Shown here: positions 42,868 through 49,398 of the stretch, one piece after another
Layout of the letters: the number at the start of each line of letters is the position of its first letter
How positions within the stretch are numbered: the first letter of the stretch is position 1
From: a virus
Direction: 5' to 3' (one strand)
Virus record (IMG/VR): IMGVR_UViG_3300021478_000039
Span: 1 to 49,994 of that record
DNA: 49,994 nucleotides
Position numbers and translations under genes: made by a program
Notes under the pieces: generated by a model
Told to the model about the DNA's origin: nothing
Seen by the model: the letters and a program-made list of their open reading frames with translations, nothing else
The model's database searches: none

Positions 42868-43407
42868 CTATAGGGATGCAAAGATAAAGGGAGCACGTAC
42901 TCCACTTGAAAATTGCTCTGCGGCTTCTAGAGCTGTTGTTAGTCGTGTAGCTGGGGACATCTTGGAACTAGCAGTAGAATAAAGAGAACCAAGGGCTATA
43001 TTTGTACCACATCCTACAGCATTAAAAGGATGGATGCCTTCTCCTACTTGGTAATCTTCTCCAATTTCAAAAAGACGACCTTCATAACCTACTAGAAAGT
43101 TGCCACCACTCTCTACACCATTATCCTTAGTAGACATACCACCTTCAGCTAAACAATTACGTACAGCATCAATAAACACTGTGTTCATGTATTGGTCCAC
43201 GGACATATTGGGATTTCTATCTGGAACTACCAAACTATATCCAAGTAACTGCCCCATACGAAAAGAACTCGTAAAACCAATTAGGAAATCTCCAACCTGA
43301 AAGATTTTAGGGTCTTTCCGTATAGTTAAATTATAACCTTCTACTCCCGCAGAGTCTGCTCCCATATAAACTTTGTCTTTAAGAACTAAAGCTACAACAC
43401 AGGTCAT
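42868..43407 (-). CDS. Proteasome/HslV-like Ntn hydrolase
   Basis: 179 residues. If the initiator Met is removed, Thr1 (MTCVVAL), Asp17 (GADSAG) and Lys33 (KDPKIF) fall at the HslV/proteasome catalytic positions, and a GFTSSF segment follows. The fold is therefore probably an active threonine peptidase subunit that would assemble into rings. No HslU-like ATPase is encoded. It lies between spanins and terminase, so prohead maturation, host-protein degradation or removal of a host factor are all possible. Overlaps Rz1 by 4 bp. Confidence 0.8.
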   Translation of the reverse strand: MTCVVALVLKDKVYMGADSAGVEGYNLTIRKDPKIFQVGDFLIGFTSSFRMGQLLGYSLVVPDRNPNMSVDQYMNTVFIDAVRNCLAEGGMSTKDNGVESGGNFLVGYEGRLFEIGEDYQVGEGIHPFNAVGCGTNIALGSLYSTASSKMSPATRLTTALEAAEQFSSGVRAPFIFASL

Positions 43408-43670
43408 GGAAGTTCCTTAATCAATTCATTATATTTATCCCGAAGATCATTATACATTTTGCGTAGTAGACGTTGATTCAGGAATGCATCTTCTAGACTA
43501 GTTCCGATTAGATCCGGTGCTGGGGGAGCTGGCTGCTTTACTGAGACAGGCGCTGGTGGCTGTGGCATCGCCGTTATCGTTCCAGTAGCACAACTGCTCA
43601 GCAGTAAGATGAGTGTCAGTGAGGGAAGGAGTATGAATAACCTTTGGAACGTTCTTGTCAGTCGTAGCAT
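43404..43670 (-). CDS. Outer-membrane spanin lipoprotein, Rz1-like
   Basis: 88 residues from ATG 43670. Signal peptide with basic start, hydrophobic core LFILLPSLTLILLL and lipobox LSSC, so a lipoprotein. The mature part is Pro-rich (PQPPAPVSVKQPAPPAPD) with a C-terminal helix. Its first 173 bp lie inside the Rz gene in another frame. It joins with Rz to fuse inner and outer membranes at lysis. Longer than classical Rz1. Confidence 0.82.
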   Translation of the reverse strand: MLRLTRTFQRLFILLPSLTLILLLSSCATGTITAMPQPPAPVSVKQPAPPAPDLIGTSLEDAFLNQRLLRKMYNDLRDKYNELIKELP

Positions 43671-43899
43671 ATGCTGTGCTCCTCTTAATTTCCAGATCAC
43701 TGATCCGTTTGTCTAGATCTGTCCACTTTTGGACTTGATCTGCATAAAGTTTCTGTTGTTCAGCCATTGTGGCCACCTGAGCTTTAAGTGTTTCTACAGA
43801 GTCAATCTTAGACTTCATATAGAATCCACCACCAACTAAACCTAGTATTACTGCTAGAATAGCCCCATACTTAGCTATTGATAACCAATTGATTAGCAT
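43498..43899 (-). CDS. Inner-membrane spanin, Rz-like
   Basis: 133 residues. N-terminal membrane anchor (YGAILAVILGLVGGGFYM), then a periplasmic coiled coil (ETLKAQVATMAEQQKLYADQ) and a Cys-containing Ser/Thr-rich end. The Rz1 gene begins within it in another frame, the standard embedded spanin arrangement. Confidence 0.82.
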   Translation of the reverse strand: MLINWLSIAKYGAILAVILGLVGGGFYMKSKIDSVETLKAQVATMAEQQKLYADQVQKWTDLDKRISDLEIKRSTAYATTDKNVPKVIHTPSLTDTHLTAEQLCYWNDNGDATATSACLSKAASSPSTGSNRN

Positions 43900-44055
43900 G
43901 TTTCTATTCCTTAAATTAAAGCTAGTTTTTGAAAGTTATTTGGAACTAGCAAACCATAACAAGCCCATAGGGTACTTGGGAGGATTACCGAACCTCTGGT
44001 TGCTTAGGTTTGCTTCTACTATTCCTTCGAGCAAACCAAGGTAATTTTTTAACTT
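43900..44055 (-). other. Short non-coding gap upstream of Rz
   Basis: 156 bp without a convincing ORF. It holds a 7-bp inverted repeat GCTAGTT/AACTAGC (43920-43949) and three occurrences of GCAAACC or its complement, which could form alternative stems in the leftward transcript. It may be a leader or processing region. No promoter or U-rich terminator stands out. Confidence 0.4.
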
Positions 44056-44325
44056 TTAATCTTCTAAAAGATCATGACTAGCAATAGTTTTACCATGTTG
44101 ATTCATGATATATGTATTACCAGTTCGTTCATACATTTCAAAACCTGGCTTTCCATCACGAAGTATAAAGAGCATTCGTTTATCACTTTCACACAGATCA
44201 TCACGTTTAAGATCACAATAACCGACCTGAATACGATCTGCATCTCCTACTGTAATAAGATGAAAGTTTTTTGAAGGATGTGAATCAGGAATATCCTGAG
44301 AAGACATAATTTTAATAAATAGCAT
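44056..44325 (-). CDS. Hypothetical protein
   Basis: 89 residues, AGGAG seven bases upstream of ATG 44325. Short beta strands and charged turns (HLITVGDADRIQVGYCDLKRDD, FILRDGKPGFEMYER). No family recognised. Confidence 0.62.
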   Translation of the reverse strand: MLFIKIMSSQDIPDSHPSKNFHLITVGDADRIQVGYCDLKRDDLCESDKRMLFILRDGKPGFEMYERTGNTYIMNQHGKTIASHDLLED

Positions 44326-44360
44326 ATAGTTCTCCTAGTAATTAAGGTATCTCTACCAAT

Positions 44361-44381
44361 CAGATTTTGATCTAAAATCTG
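44361..44381. terminator. Hairpin in a late intergenic gap
   Basis: CAGATTTT and AAAATCTG pair perfectly over five bases, just past the stop of the 44390-44545 gene. No strong U tract follows on the leftward strand, so it is a weak terminator or mRNA-end stabiliser at best. Confidence 0.45.
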
Positions 44382-44389
44382 CAAAATTC

Positions 44390-44545
44390 TTATCGGCCCC
44401 TACCAGAGCCTTTATGTGTTTTAAAATATTCTACCTGTCGAAGGCGTTTAACAGCCCCAGTTTTAGATAGATTAGGTTTAGACAGAGGTTTACCCTTAGT
44501 CTCACTCTTTACTTCGTAACCTGATCTAGTTTTAACAATTGTCAT
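44390..44545 (-). CDS. Small very basic protein
   Basis: 51 residues with about 15 Lys/Arg (KSETKGKPLSKPNLSKTG, VKRLRQVEYFKTHKGSGRGR). AAGG lies before the ATG. Disordered and nucleic-acid-binding in character. Lies next to the HNH protein. No family recognised. Confidence 0.6.
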   Translation of the reverse strand: MTIVKTRSGYEVKSETKGKPLSKPNLSKTGAVKRLRQVEYFKTHKGSGRGR

Positions 44546-44552
44546 ACTGGCC

Positions 44553-44810
44553 TTATTTCATCTTAGCCCCAGAAGTTCGCGGGAAACTGCGATTCTGTGA
44601 AGCGGTTCGCACTCGGAGGTTAGACTTGGCTGTACTTCCACCTTTGACCAATGGTACTCGGTGATCCACATCTTTTCCATCTCCTTTGCTGACCTTTCCT
44701 GCTTTGACCATTTCCGAACGAGCCGCATTTCTTTCTGCTCTTTTCTTGATCTGAGCTGGTTGACCTTGGTAATTCTGATACTCTTTTTTGTAATCACGTT
44801 TAGTTGCCAT
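44553..44810 (-). CDS. Small HNH endonuclease-like protein
   Basis: 85 residues, basic. KDVDHRVPLVKGGSTAKSNLRV carries the DH...N arrangement of HNH nucleases. Small HNH proteins beside terminase genes can assist DNA cleavage at packaging in other phages. Here it sits beside the presumed small terminase and overlaps it by 11 bp. It could instead be a stand-alone nuclease. Confidence 0.75.
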   Translation of the reverse strand: MATKRDYKKEYQNYQGQPAQIKKRAERNAARSEMVKAGKVSKGDGKDVDHRVPLVKGGSTAKSNLRVRTASQNRSFPRTSGAKMK

Positions 44811-45426
44811 CTTTTATCTCCACATCTAGAATATCCGAATCCAGAGATGGATTGGGTTTGACTACAATAGTACGACTTTTTTGGAAGTTTTCAAATTCCA
44901 TAGCTAACTTCTGAAGACGATCATTAACTGATACTTGCTCTGTAATTCGGGTCGGTTTACCACGAGCTACATTCCGTTGATCCATAAGAGTAGTTGTAAC
45001 CTTTAGAGCATCTGTAGCCTTCAAGGGCTTCCGGGTGAACTTATTCTCTTTAGAGTTCCACATCCAGTCACCATGTTTAAGACGGTCCCGTACAGTACCC
45101 ATACCTTCCTTGATTAAGGAAGTCATGTCTGCTTCTAGGACTGTATCTTCTTCTCTCTGGATCTCCTTAATGGAGTCTTTCCACCATTGGGTTTGACCTG
45201 TATTACGGAGGGTATCATAGTGCATACCCGACTCCTGAGCCGCTATAACCCAAGAGCCAGTAGCGGCATAAGTCTGAAGAGCAGTTAGTTTCTGTTTATC
45301 TGTATAATGAGTCATAGGTTTACCCTTACGGGTAGCCATAAGACTCAATTTAACACCTGTACCTAACTTCTGAAACTTGCGAGTCTCTCGGTGAAGAGCA
45401 AGTTGTTCTTTAAGCTTTTCATCCAT
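44800..45426 (-). CDS. Probable terminase small subunit
   Basis: 208 residues from ATG 45426. A helix-turn-helix lies at about residues 42-75 (KLTALQTYAATGSWVIAAQE, then SGMHYDTLRN), followed by a long charged helical region and a short C-terminal tail. HTH plus helical oligomerisation domain, and first place in the late block, fit a terminase small subunit that recognises packaging sites. A GTG at 45450 is an alternative start. Confidence 0.68.
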   Translation of the reverse strand: MDEKLKEQLALHRETRKFQKLGTGVKLSLMATRKGKPMTHYTDKQKLTALQTYAATGSWVIAAQESGMHYDTLRNTGQTQWWKDSIKEIQREEDTVLEADMTSLIKEGMGTVRDRLKHGDWMWNSKENKFTRKPLKATDALKVTTTLMDQRNVARGKPTRITEQVSVNDRLQKLAMEFENFQKSRTIVVKPNPSLDSDILDVEIKDGN

Positions 45427-45484
45427 AAGAGTTTTTCTTTCAAAGAGCACAGTATGTGCATACTAGAATATATATATATATAAC

Positions 45485-45509
45485 GTAAAGCTGTTTTAAA
45501 CAGCTTTAC
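45485..45509. promoter_or_regulatory. 25-bp perfect palindrome upstream of the late block
   Basis: GTAAAGCTGTTT and AAACAGCTTTAC around one central T, immediately downstream of a leftward TATAAT (45521-45526). The position in the presumed late leader or promoter suggests an operator. A second inverted repeat, AAAGTATC-GCTA-GATACTTT (45526-45545), flanks the TATAAT on the other side. Confidence 0.6.
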
Positions 45510-45751
45510 ATATTAGTAGTATTATAAAGTATCGCTAGATACTTTGTTGTATCTAGCTCTTTATAAGTAATTATTTAGTAGTTGTTTTTAAAACCTATAC
45601 ATCTATTATAACAAAATTAGACAACTAGTACCATAGTATATTAGTAATCTATATTGTCAATAGATATCTTATCTGTCTAAAGAGCATGATTAGAGATCAT
45701 GCGAGGGTCACCAGACCCGAAGCAAAAATTCTAAGTCTTTACAGGCTTTTA

Positions 45752-45780
45752 GACTAGTACCCGGTAGGGTAGTACTAGTC
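45752..45780. repeat. Inverted repeat with nested outer arms
   Basis: GACTAGTAC and GTACTAGTC are perfect 9-bp arms with an 11-base centre. Further out, TTTTAGA and TCTAAAA also pair, giving a nested stem. It may be an RNA structure or a binding site in the control region. Confidence 0.55.
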
Positions 45781-46147
45781 CCTATCTAAAAATGGCTCCA
45801 AGAGCCCATTAAAGGCTTTTAAAGAGCATTCATGAACATATTCCTATCTTATCCCTCCCCTTATCCTTTAGGATATCTTTGGGTGGTTGACCCCACCCCA
45901 TGTTTTAAAATAGCAAAAAGTGTGAGTTTTGATGTCTCACACATTTCCCAACCCGAATCTTTTCCCCCTACCCCCTTCTAAATGTGGAAATAAAGCAACA
46001 CTATCGAAATAATAGTGAGTAAAAAGACAAGCTGAGCTGAGACGTTGGGTAGGGTTGTATACACCGTTGTTAATAAACAACAGCTTACACGTGAGAGATA
46101 TATCCTAACTATGATACAAAGGGTTACAAATATCCCTTAATAAACCC

Positions 46148-46175
46148 TTGCATTCAATCCTAGCTATGCTAAGAT
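46148..46175 (+). promoter_or_regulatory. Sigma70-like promoter for the rightward early genes
   Basis: TTGCAT, a 16-bp spacer, then TAAGAT. Expected transcription start near 46182. That start would leave an ATG at 46182 leaderless, which supports the downstream ATG at 46215 (TTGGAG upstream) as the real first gene start. Confidence 0.6.
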
Positions 46176-46214
46176 GTAGTCATGGATAACAGCAGTACAT
46201 CATTGGAGATTATC

Positions 46215-46436
46215 ATGCGTACCGCAACGATTGAACAAACAGATAAACCTGATAGCCGTTACAATAACTCTGCTGAATACCAGCTTGATATGAAGTTCGA
46301 TGGGGGAACCTATCGCGTCTATCTGAACAGCCTTGCTGAATCCTTGCAGGTTGCACAAACATGGGTTCATACTGGTATCATCGCTATTGATGCAGATAGT
46401 GACGATGAGATAACGTTGTTGTCAACAATACATTAG
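46215..46436 (+). CDS. Hypothetical early protein
   Basis: 73 residues from ATG 46215, with TTGGAG six bases upstream. Beta-rich (YQLDMKFDGGTYRVYLNS), then a helix and an acidic end (DADSDDEIT). First gene of the rightward block. Early phage genes of this size often target host functions, but none is recognised. Confidence 0.62.
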   Translation: MRTATIEQTDKPDSRYNNSAEYQLDMKFDGGTYRVYLNSLAESLQVAQTWVHTGIIAIDADSDDEITLLSTIH

Positions 46437-46437
46437 A

Positions 46438-46563
46438 ATGGACGTCAAGCTTAAAACCATCATAGTGTTATTAGATCGACATTATGTTGAGTATAGCCAA
46501 AGTGCTAATGGTCTCTGGACATGGCGTAGGATTGTGTCGTATAGCGCTATAACCTTACAGTAA
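46438..46563 (+). CDS. Hypothetical 41-residue protein
   Basis: MDVKLKTIIVLLDRHYVEYS, then a Trp/Arg-rich end (NGLWTWRRIVSYS). Begins one base after the preceding stop. Short, but packed like its neighbours. No clear Shine-Dalgarno sequence. Confidence 0.45.
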   Translation: MDVKLKTIIVLLDRHYVEYSQSANGLWTWRRIVSYSAITLQ

Positions 46564-46578
46564 CTGATGGAGGGTGTC

Positions 46579-46764
46579 ATGAACACATTAGATGTTGTTG
46601 CTAATGCAATTCCAGCTCATCCGGTATATATCCGTAGCAAGACATATACCCACAAAACAGCACATCTGTCGGATGATCCAACGATGATTATCAACGATAT
46701 TCAATATGACCTGCTGTCGCACGGTCTTAAGGAAAAGATAACTATTCTCGTGGTAATGAAATAA
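46579..46764 (+). CDS. Hypothetical early protein
   Basis: 61 residues from ATG 46579, with GGAGG seven bases upstream. Contains YIRSKTYTHKTAHLSDD and a C-terminal helix with a hydrophobic end (EKITILVVMK). No family recognised. Confidence 0.58.
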   Translation: MNTLDVVANAIPAHPVYIRSKTYTHKTAHLSDDPTMIINDIQYDLLSHGLKEKITILVVMK

Positions 46765-46766
46765 TC

Positions 46767-47012
46767 ATGCGTGGATTCATTCATTGGTATGTTGACGGAG
46801 TACAACTTGATAAGGGTGACATCATGTTTTCTAAACAACAACAGATTAGCTTGCGCTTTCACTTTGAGAAGCAACATGCAGGCCAAGGGTTGGATTACAG
46901 CCTGTCCATGCTAGGTAACTACAAGTCAGAGCAGACCAATGCTCTGTGGCATGATTACGTGGATAGTCCGGTAGCTAAGGCCATTGTGGCACGGATACAA
47001 CACAATAATTAG
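46767..47012 (+). CDS. Hypothetical early protein
   Basis: 81 residues starting two bases after the previous stop. An internal ATG at 46824 has the better ribosome binding site (AAGGGTG) and would give a 62-residue form. Aromatic N-terminus (MRGFIHWYVDGVQL), polar C-terminal helix. No family recognised. Confidence 0.55.
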   Translation: MRGFIHWYVDGVQLDKGDIMFSKQQQISLRFHFEKQHAGQGLDYSLSMLGNYKSEQTNALWHDYVDSPVAKAIVARIQHNN

Positions 47013-47120
47013 TATAAAACCTCTAATCTATACCCTAGCAGATTCCTAAAAGTCTGCTACAATATAGATGTAGTGTTCAGACAAGGCTTAATTAAAATTG
47101 CCTGTATGTCTGGTTTGTAT

Positions 47121-47217
47121 GCCTATGAGTGTAGGGCTGCATAGATAGCAGGGGACTTAGCTTGCTAGGGGTGATCCGTAGTTGCTATTGGTGTGGGTTC
47201 GAGTCCCGCAATAGGTA
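47121..47217 (+). other. tRNA-like element, T-arm and acceptor only
   Basis: GGGTTCGAGTCC is a textbook T-arm/B-box. GTGGG/CCCGC forms a 5-bp T stem, and AATAGGT could pair with GCCTATG at 47121 as an acceptor (one mismatch). I could not fold a proper D arm or anticodon arm in the intervening sequence, and the span (96 nt) is long. It may be a decayed tRNA or a tRNA-mimic RNA. Confidence 0.3.
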
Positions 47218-47230
47218 AATTATTTATATG

Positions 47231-47257
47231 ACAACAATCTATCGGCGCGATTGTTGT
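47231..47257 (+). terminator. 9-bp hairpin after the tRNA-like element
   Basis: ACAACAATC and GATTGTTGT pair perfectly around a GC-containing 9-base loop. The following sequence has no U run, so termination is uncertain. It may bound the preceding small RNA. Confidence 0.45.
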
Positions 47258-47290
47258 TAGGCTGTATCTTTGCGCCTCCTTACTTAGCAC

Positions 47291-47303
47291 TTAACAGTGT
47301 TAA
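47291..47303. promoter_or_regulatory. Operator-like palindrome upstream of the 47350 gene
   Basis: TTAACAGTGTTAA, 47 bp before the ATG of the 240-residue early protein. Same site as seven others. Confidence 0.7.
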
Positions 47304-47349
47304 TTTAGTCCTAAAGGACTTATTTGCCACATAGTAGCGGGAGAATATC

Positions 47350-48072
47350 ATGAGTATCAAGTATACAATCGGTGAAAATGGTGTTGAGATTCGTACCACG
47401 GGTAAGAATGGAGCAGAAACCATTCGTATCGAGGCTTACGACAAGGCCATCGATCAAAAGGATATCGTCGCAGCAATGCGAAAGAACACCAAGCAAGCCA
47501 CGTCGATGCGGGCTGCTAGTCTGTCTTTCATCAGTGCGATTCAAGAATCAGGTGTACTTAAGCCATGGTATGGTAGCGGTACTGTTGCCTCGGAATTGCT
47601 GAAGAAAATGCGCGAAGCAGAGGAAACTCAAGCCAAGGAATGGGGTATGTCTCCTGAAGACATTGCCGAAATGCGCAAGCCGGGTGCCTATGCGGACAGC
47701 CGTAGTCATGCACTCAAGGCCTGGGGTTTCGGTATTGCTCTTAAGCATGGCGTGGATGACAAGGGCGTGGGCAAGCTGTTGACTGTGTCAACATTGCGTC
47801 AAATCAACGCAAGCAAGCGCGCCAAGCCAGAACCAACAGGTATTAATGGTATCCTCGACAAGTTGGCCGATCATCTTGCTAACAATCCACAAGATGTAAT
47901 CGTAGCTGAAAAGGCCATGCTGAATACAATCAAGTATGCCCGCTCATTGCTGGACAAGTCAGCCTTGTTGCTGGCCGGCCAAACTGTAGAGCCGAAAGAT
48001 GAGTCGACTCTTACACGCAAGCAAGTAGCAGCAGCTAAGTATCAGGATCAACCGGCAGCAATTGCTGCCTAA
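47350..48072 (+). CDS. Hypothetical early protein
   Basis: 240 residues, preceded by GGGAG. Beta N-terminus (IKYTIGENGVEIRTTGKNG), then long Ala/Lys/Glu-rich helices (LLKKMREAEETQAKEWG, LDKLADHLANNPQDVIVAEK) and an Ala-rich end. More GC-rich in third positions than its neighbours. No HTH or catalytic motif is apparent. Highest-copy-looking early gene by codon choice; function unknown. Confidence 0.7.
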   Translation: MSIKYTIGENGVEIRTTGKNGAETIRIEAYDKAIDQKDIVAAMRKNTKQATSMRAASLSFISAIQESGVLKPWYGSGTVASELLKKMREAEETQAKEWGMSPEDIAEMRKPGAYADSRSHALKAWGFGIALKHGVDDKGVGKLLTVSTLRQINASKRAKPEPTGINGILDKLADHLANNPQDVIVAEKAMLNTIKYARSLLDKSALLLAGQTVEPKDESTLTRKQVAAAKYQDQPAAIAA

Positions 48073-48158
48073 TCTCGCAACGTTGCAAGCTGTCTCTGTT
48101 GGCAGACAGAGTTATGAAAACTGCCACTAATTCCTATCACTAATATAAAGGCATTCTA

Positions 48159-48326
48159 ATGTCTACGATAACACTTCAACGCCTGCTAAAAGCTGGCATC
48201 TACCACACTCCCCACATTAGAGTGTTGCTTAATGCTACGTTTAAAACGTACATTTTCGTTCGAACTAAGAAACCACGCAGAACAATTAACAGTGTTAAAT
48301 CTCCTGTTAATCTTGGACCCAGCTAA
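48159..48326 (+). CDS. Small basic protein overlapping an operator
   Basis: 55 residues, AAGG seven bases before the ATG. Basic (FVRTKKPRRTINSVK). The TTAACAGTGTTAA palindrome spans its NSV codons. Could be a DNA-binding peptide; the evidence is charge alone. Confidence 0.5.
   Translation: MSTITLQRLLKAGIYHTPHIRVLLNATFKTYIFVRTKKPRRTINSVKSPVNLGPS
48287..48299. promoter_or_regulatory. Operator-like palindrome upstream of the protease gene
   Basis: TTAACAGTGTTAA followed six bases later by GTTAAT (48306-48311), a weak -10-like element, about 53 bp before the protease ATG. A GCACC/GGTGC hairpin (48337-48350) lies between it and the AAGGAA binding site. Confidence 0.62.
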
Positions 48327-48363
48327 CTACTATCACGCACCGTGTGGTGCATAAGGAACTACC

Positions 48364-49029
48364 ATGAAAACACTTTTTAATGCCTTGATGCTAGCATTGA
48401 TGATGAATGCAACTGTGCCAGCTAATGCGGTATCTACCGAAACATTTCAAGAAATAGCCAAGCATACGGTAAATGTGCTTAGCGAAGATGGAACTGGCAC
48501 AGGAACAATTATTGACCAACATCATGTCTTAACAGCTTTTCATGTAGTCCCGGATAAAGATGGTAATTATCTATGTGTGCTGCCTGATGGTTATATTGTC
48601 TTTGCTCAGGTAGAGCGAAGTGATCCTGCTAGCGATCTGGCTATGCTGGTAACGTTGTCTCCTTTAGGAGATGATGGAGCTACTATTGCAACTCAGTCCC
48701 CAATGAAATTTCAGGCTGTTGCTACAGTAGGTTTTCCATTAGGTATGGAAGTGCCCGTAGCTACTGAAGGGGTATTTAACGCCCTATTGCCGGAGAATAA
48801 TATTCTTTCGGTGTTCACATTATCTATTACATTTGGTAATTCAGGAGGCGGTGTTTATGCTATAGATAAATATGGACACCCCACGTTGACGGGTGTTGTA
48901 CACGCGATGTCCGTTAGTACATACATTGGCATAGATTATCCGACATTTCATCTTCTACTTGGTATTTCATATCAGCCCATGGTGGCTTTTCTAAAACCTA
49001 AATTTGAGGGATTTGGTTTAGGCGGATAA
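48364..49029 (+). CDS. Secreted trypsin-like serine protease
   Basis: 221 residues. Signal peptide of about 22 residues (LFNALMLALMMNATVPANA). A chymotrypsin-fold catalytic triad follows: His60 in LTAFHVV, Asp91 in SDLAML and Ser160 in FGNSGGG, with the GTGTGTIID strand before His. Closest to the trypsin_2/HtrA catalytic domain, without a PDZ domain. Expected in the periplasm. AAGGAA lies before the start, and palindromes flank it on both sides. Unusual cargo for a lytic-type phage; possible targets are periplasmic proteins or superinfecting phage. Confidence 0.85.
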   Translation: MKTLFNALMLALMMNATVPANAVSTETFQEIAKHTVNVLSEDGTGTGTIIDQHHVLTAFHVVPDKDGNYLCVLPDGYIVFAQVERSDPASDLAMLVTLSPLGDDGATIATQSPMKFQAVATVGFPLGMEVPVATEGVFNALLPENNILSVFTLSITFGNSGGGVYAIDKYGHPTLTGVVHAMSVSTYIGIDYPTFHLLLGISYQPMVAFLKPKFEGFGLGG

Positions 49030-49042
49030 TACCAAGCCAAAT

Positions 49043-49065
49043 TTAACACTGTTAAAGTTTATAAT
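49043..49065 (+). promoter_or_regulatory. Operator-like palindrome overlapping a -10 element
   Basis: TTAACACTGTTAA (49043-49055), then TATAAT (49060-49065) four bases later. The palindrome would occupy the spacer between -35 and -10, the classical place for repression. The -35 itself is poor (CCAAAT), so an activator or a different sigma is possible. It would drive the 49097 gene and the repeat-peptide genes. Confidence 0.65.
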
Positions 49066-49096
49066 CGCCTTTATAGGCTATTTTAGGAGTATTAAA

Positions 49097-49360
49097 ATGA
49101 AAGTTCTTCAAACAGTAACTGAAGTACAAGGCGAAGGTTTTGAAGCCCTTATCGGGGAAACAATTACCTGTTTCTGTGCTGTGTATATTTATACGGGGAA
49201 ATTGGTAGGTGTGAATAGCACTTGTATTAAGCTGGAAGATCCCAAGATTGTGTATGAGACCGGATCTTTTGACAATGCAAATTGGAAAGACGCCCAGAAG
49301 TTACCCCATGATCTCTATTTGCAAATGGCAATGATCGAATCTTTTGGTATCGTTAAATAA
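49097..49360 (+). CDS. Conserved small phage protein
   Basis: 87 residues, TAGGAG upstream. GEGFEALIGETITCFCAVYIYTG...GVNSTCIKLEDPKIVYETG...LPHDLYLQMAMIESFGIVK resembles a small protein often found next to pentapeptide-repeat genes in phages. Beta-rich. Function unknown. Confidence 0.7.
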   Translation: MKVLQTVTEVQGEGFEALIGETITCFCAVYIYTGKLVGVNSTCIKLEDPKIVYETGSFDNANWKDAQKLPHDLYLQMAMIESFGIVK

Positions 49361-49398
49361 CTTATAACGTACCGTCCTCATTCCAACTGGAGAATACT

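Larger units (their letters stand above)
45427..46214. other. Divergent non-coding control region
   Basis: 788 bp between the leftward late block and the rightward early block, with no convincing gene. It contains at least six perfect inverted repeats (45485-45509, 45526-45545, 45684-45702, 45705-45718, 45752-45780, 45920-45942) and an alternating TATATATATA run at 45469-45481. C-runs at 45946-45975 are G-rich on the other strand. A TATAAT sits on the leftward strand (45521-45526), and a rightward promoter lies at 46148-46175. A regulatory hub and possibly a replication origin. Confidence 0.65.
47013..47349 (+). other. Non-coding region with structured RNA features
   Basis: 337 bp without a convincing gene. 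It contains a nested hairpin CTATA/TATAG enclosing AGCAGA/TCTGCT (about 47028-47066), the tRNA-like 3' structure (47121-47217), a 9-bp hairpin (47231-47257), the TTAACAGTGTTAA palindrome (47291) and a small AGTCC/GGACT hairpin just before the 47350 gene. Confidence 0.6.

Noticed and set aside
47121-47217. Complete tRNA gene
   Set aside because: No acceptable D arm or anticodon stem; kept only as a tRNA-like element.
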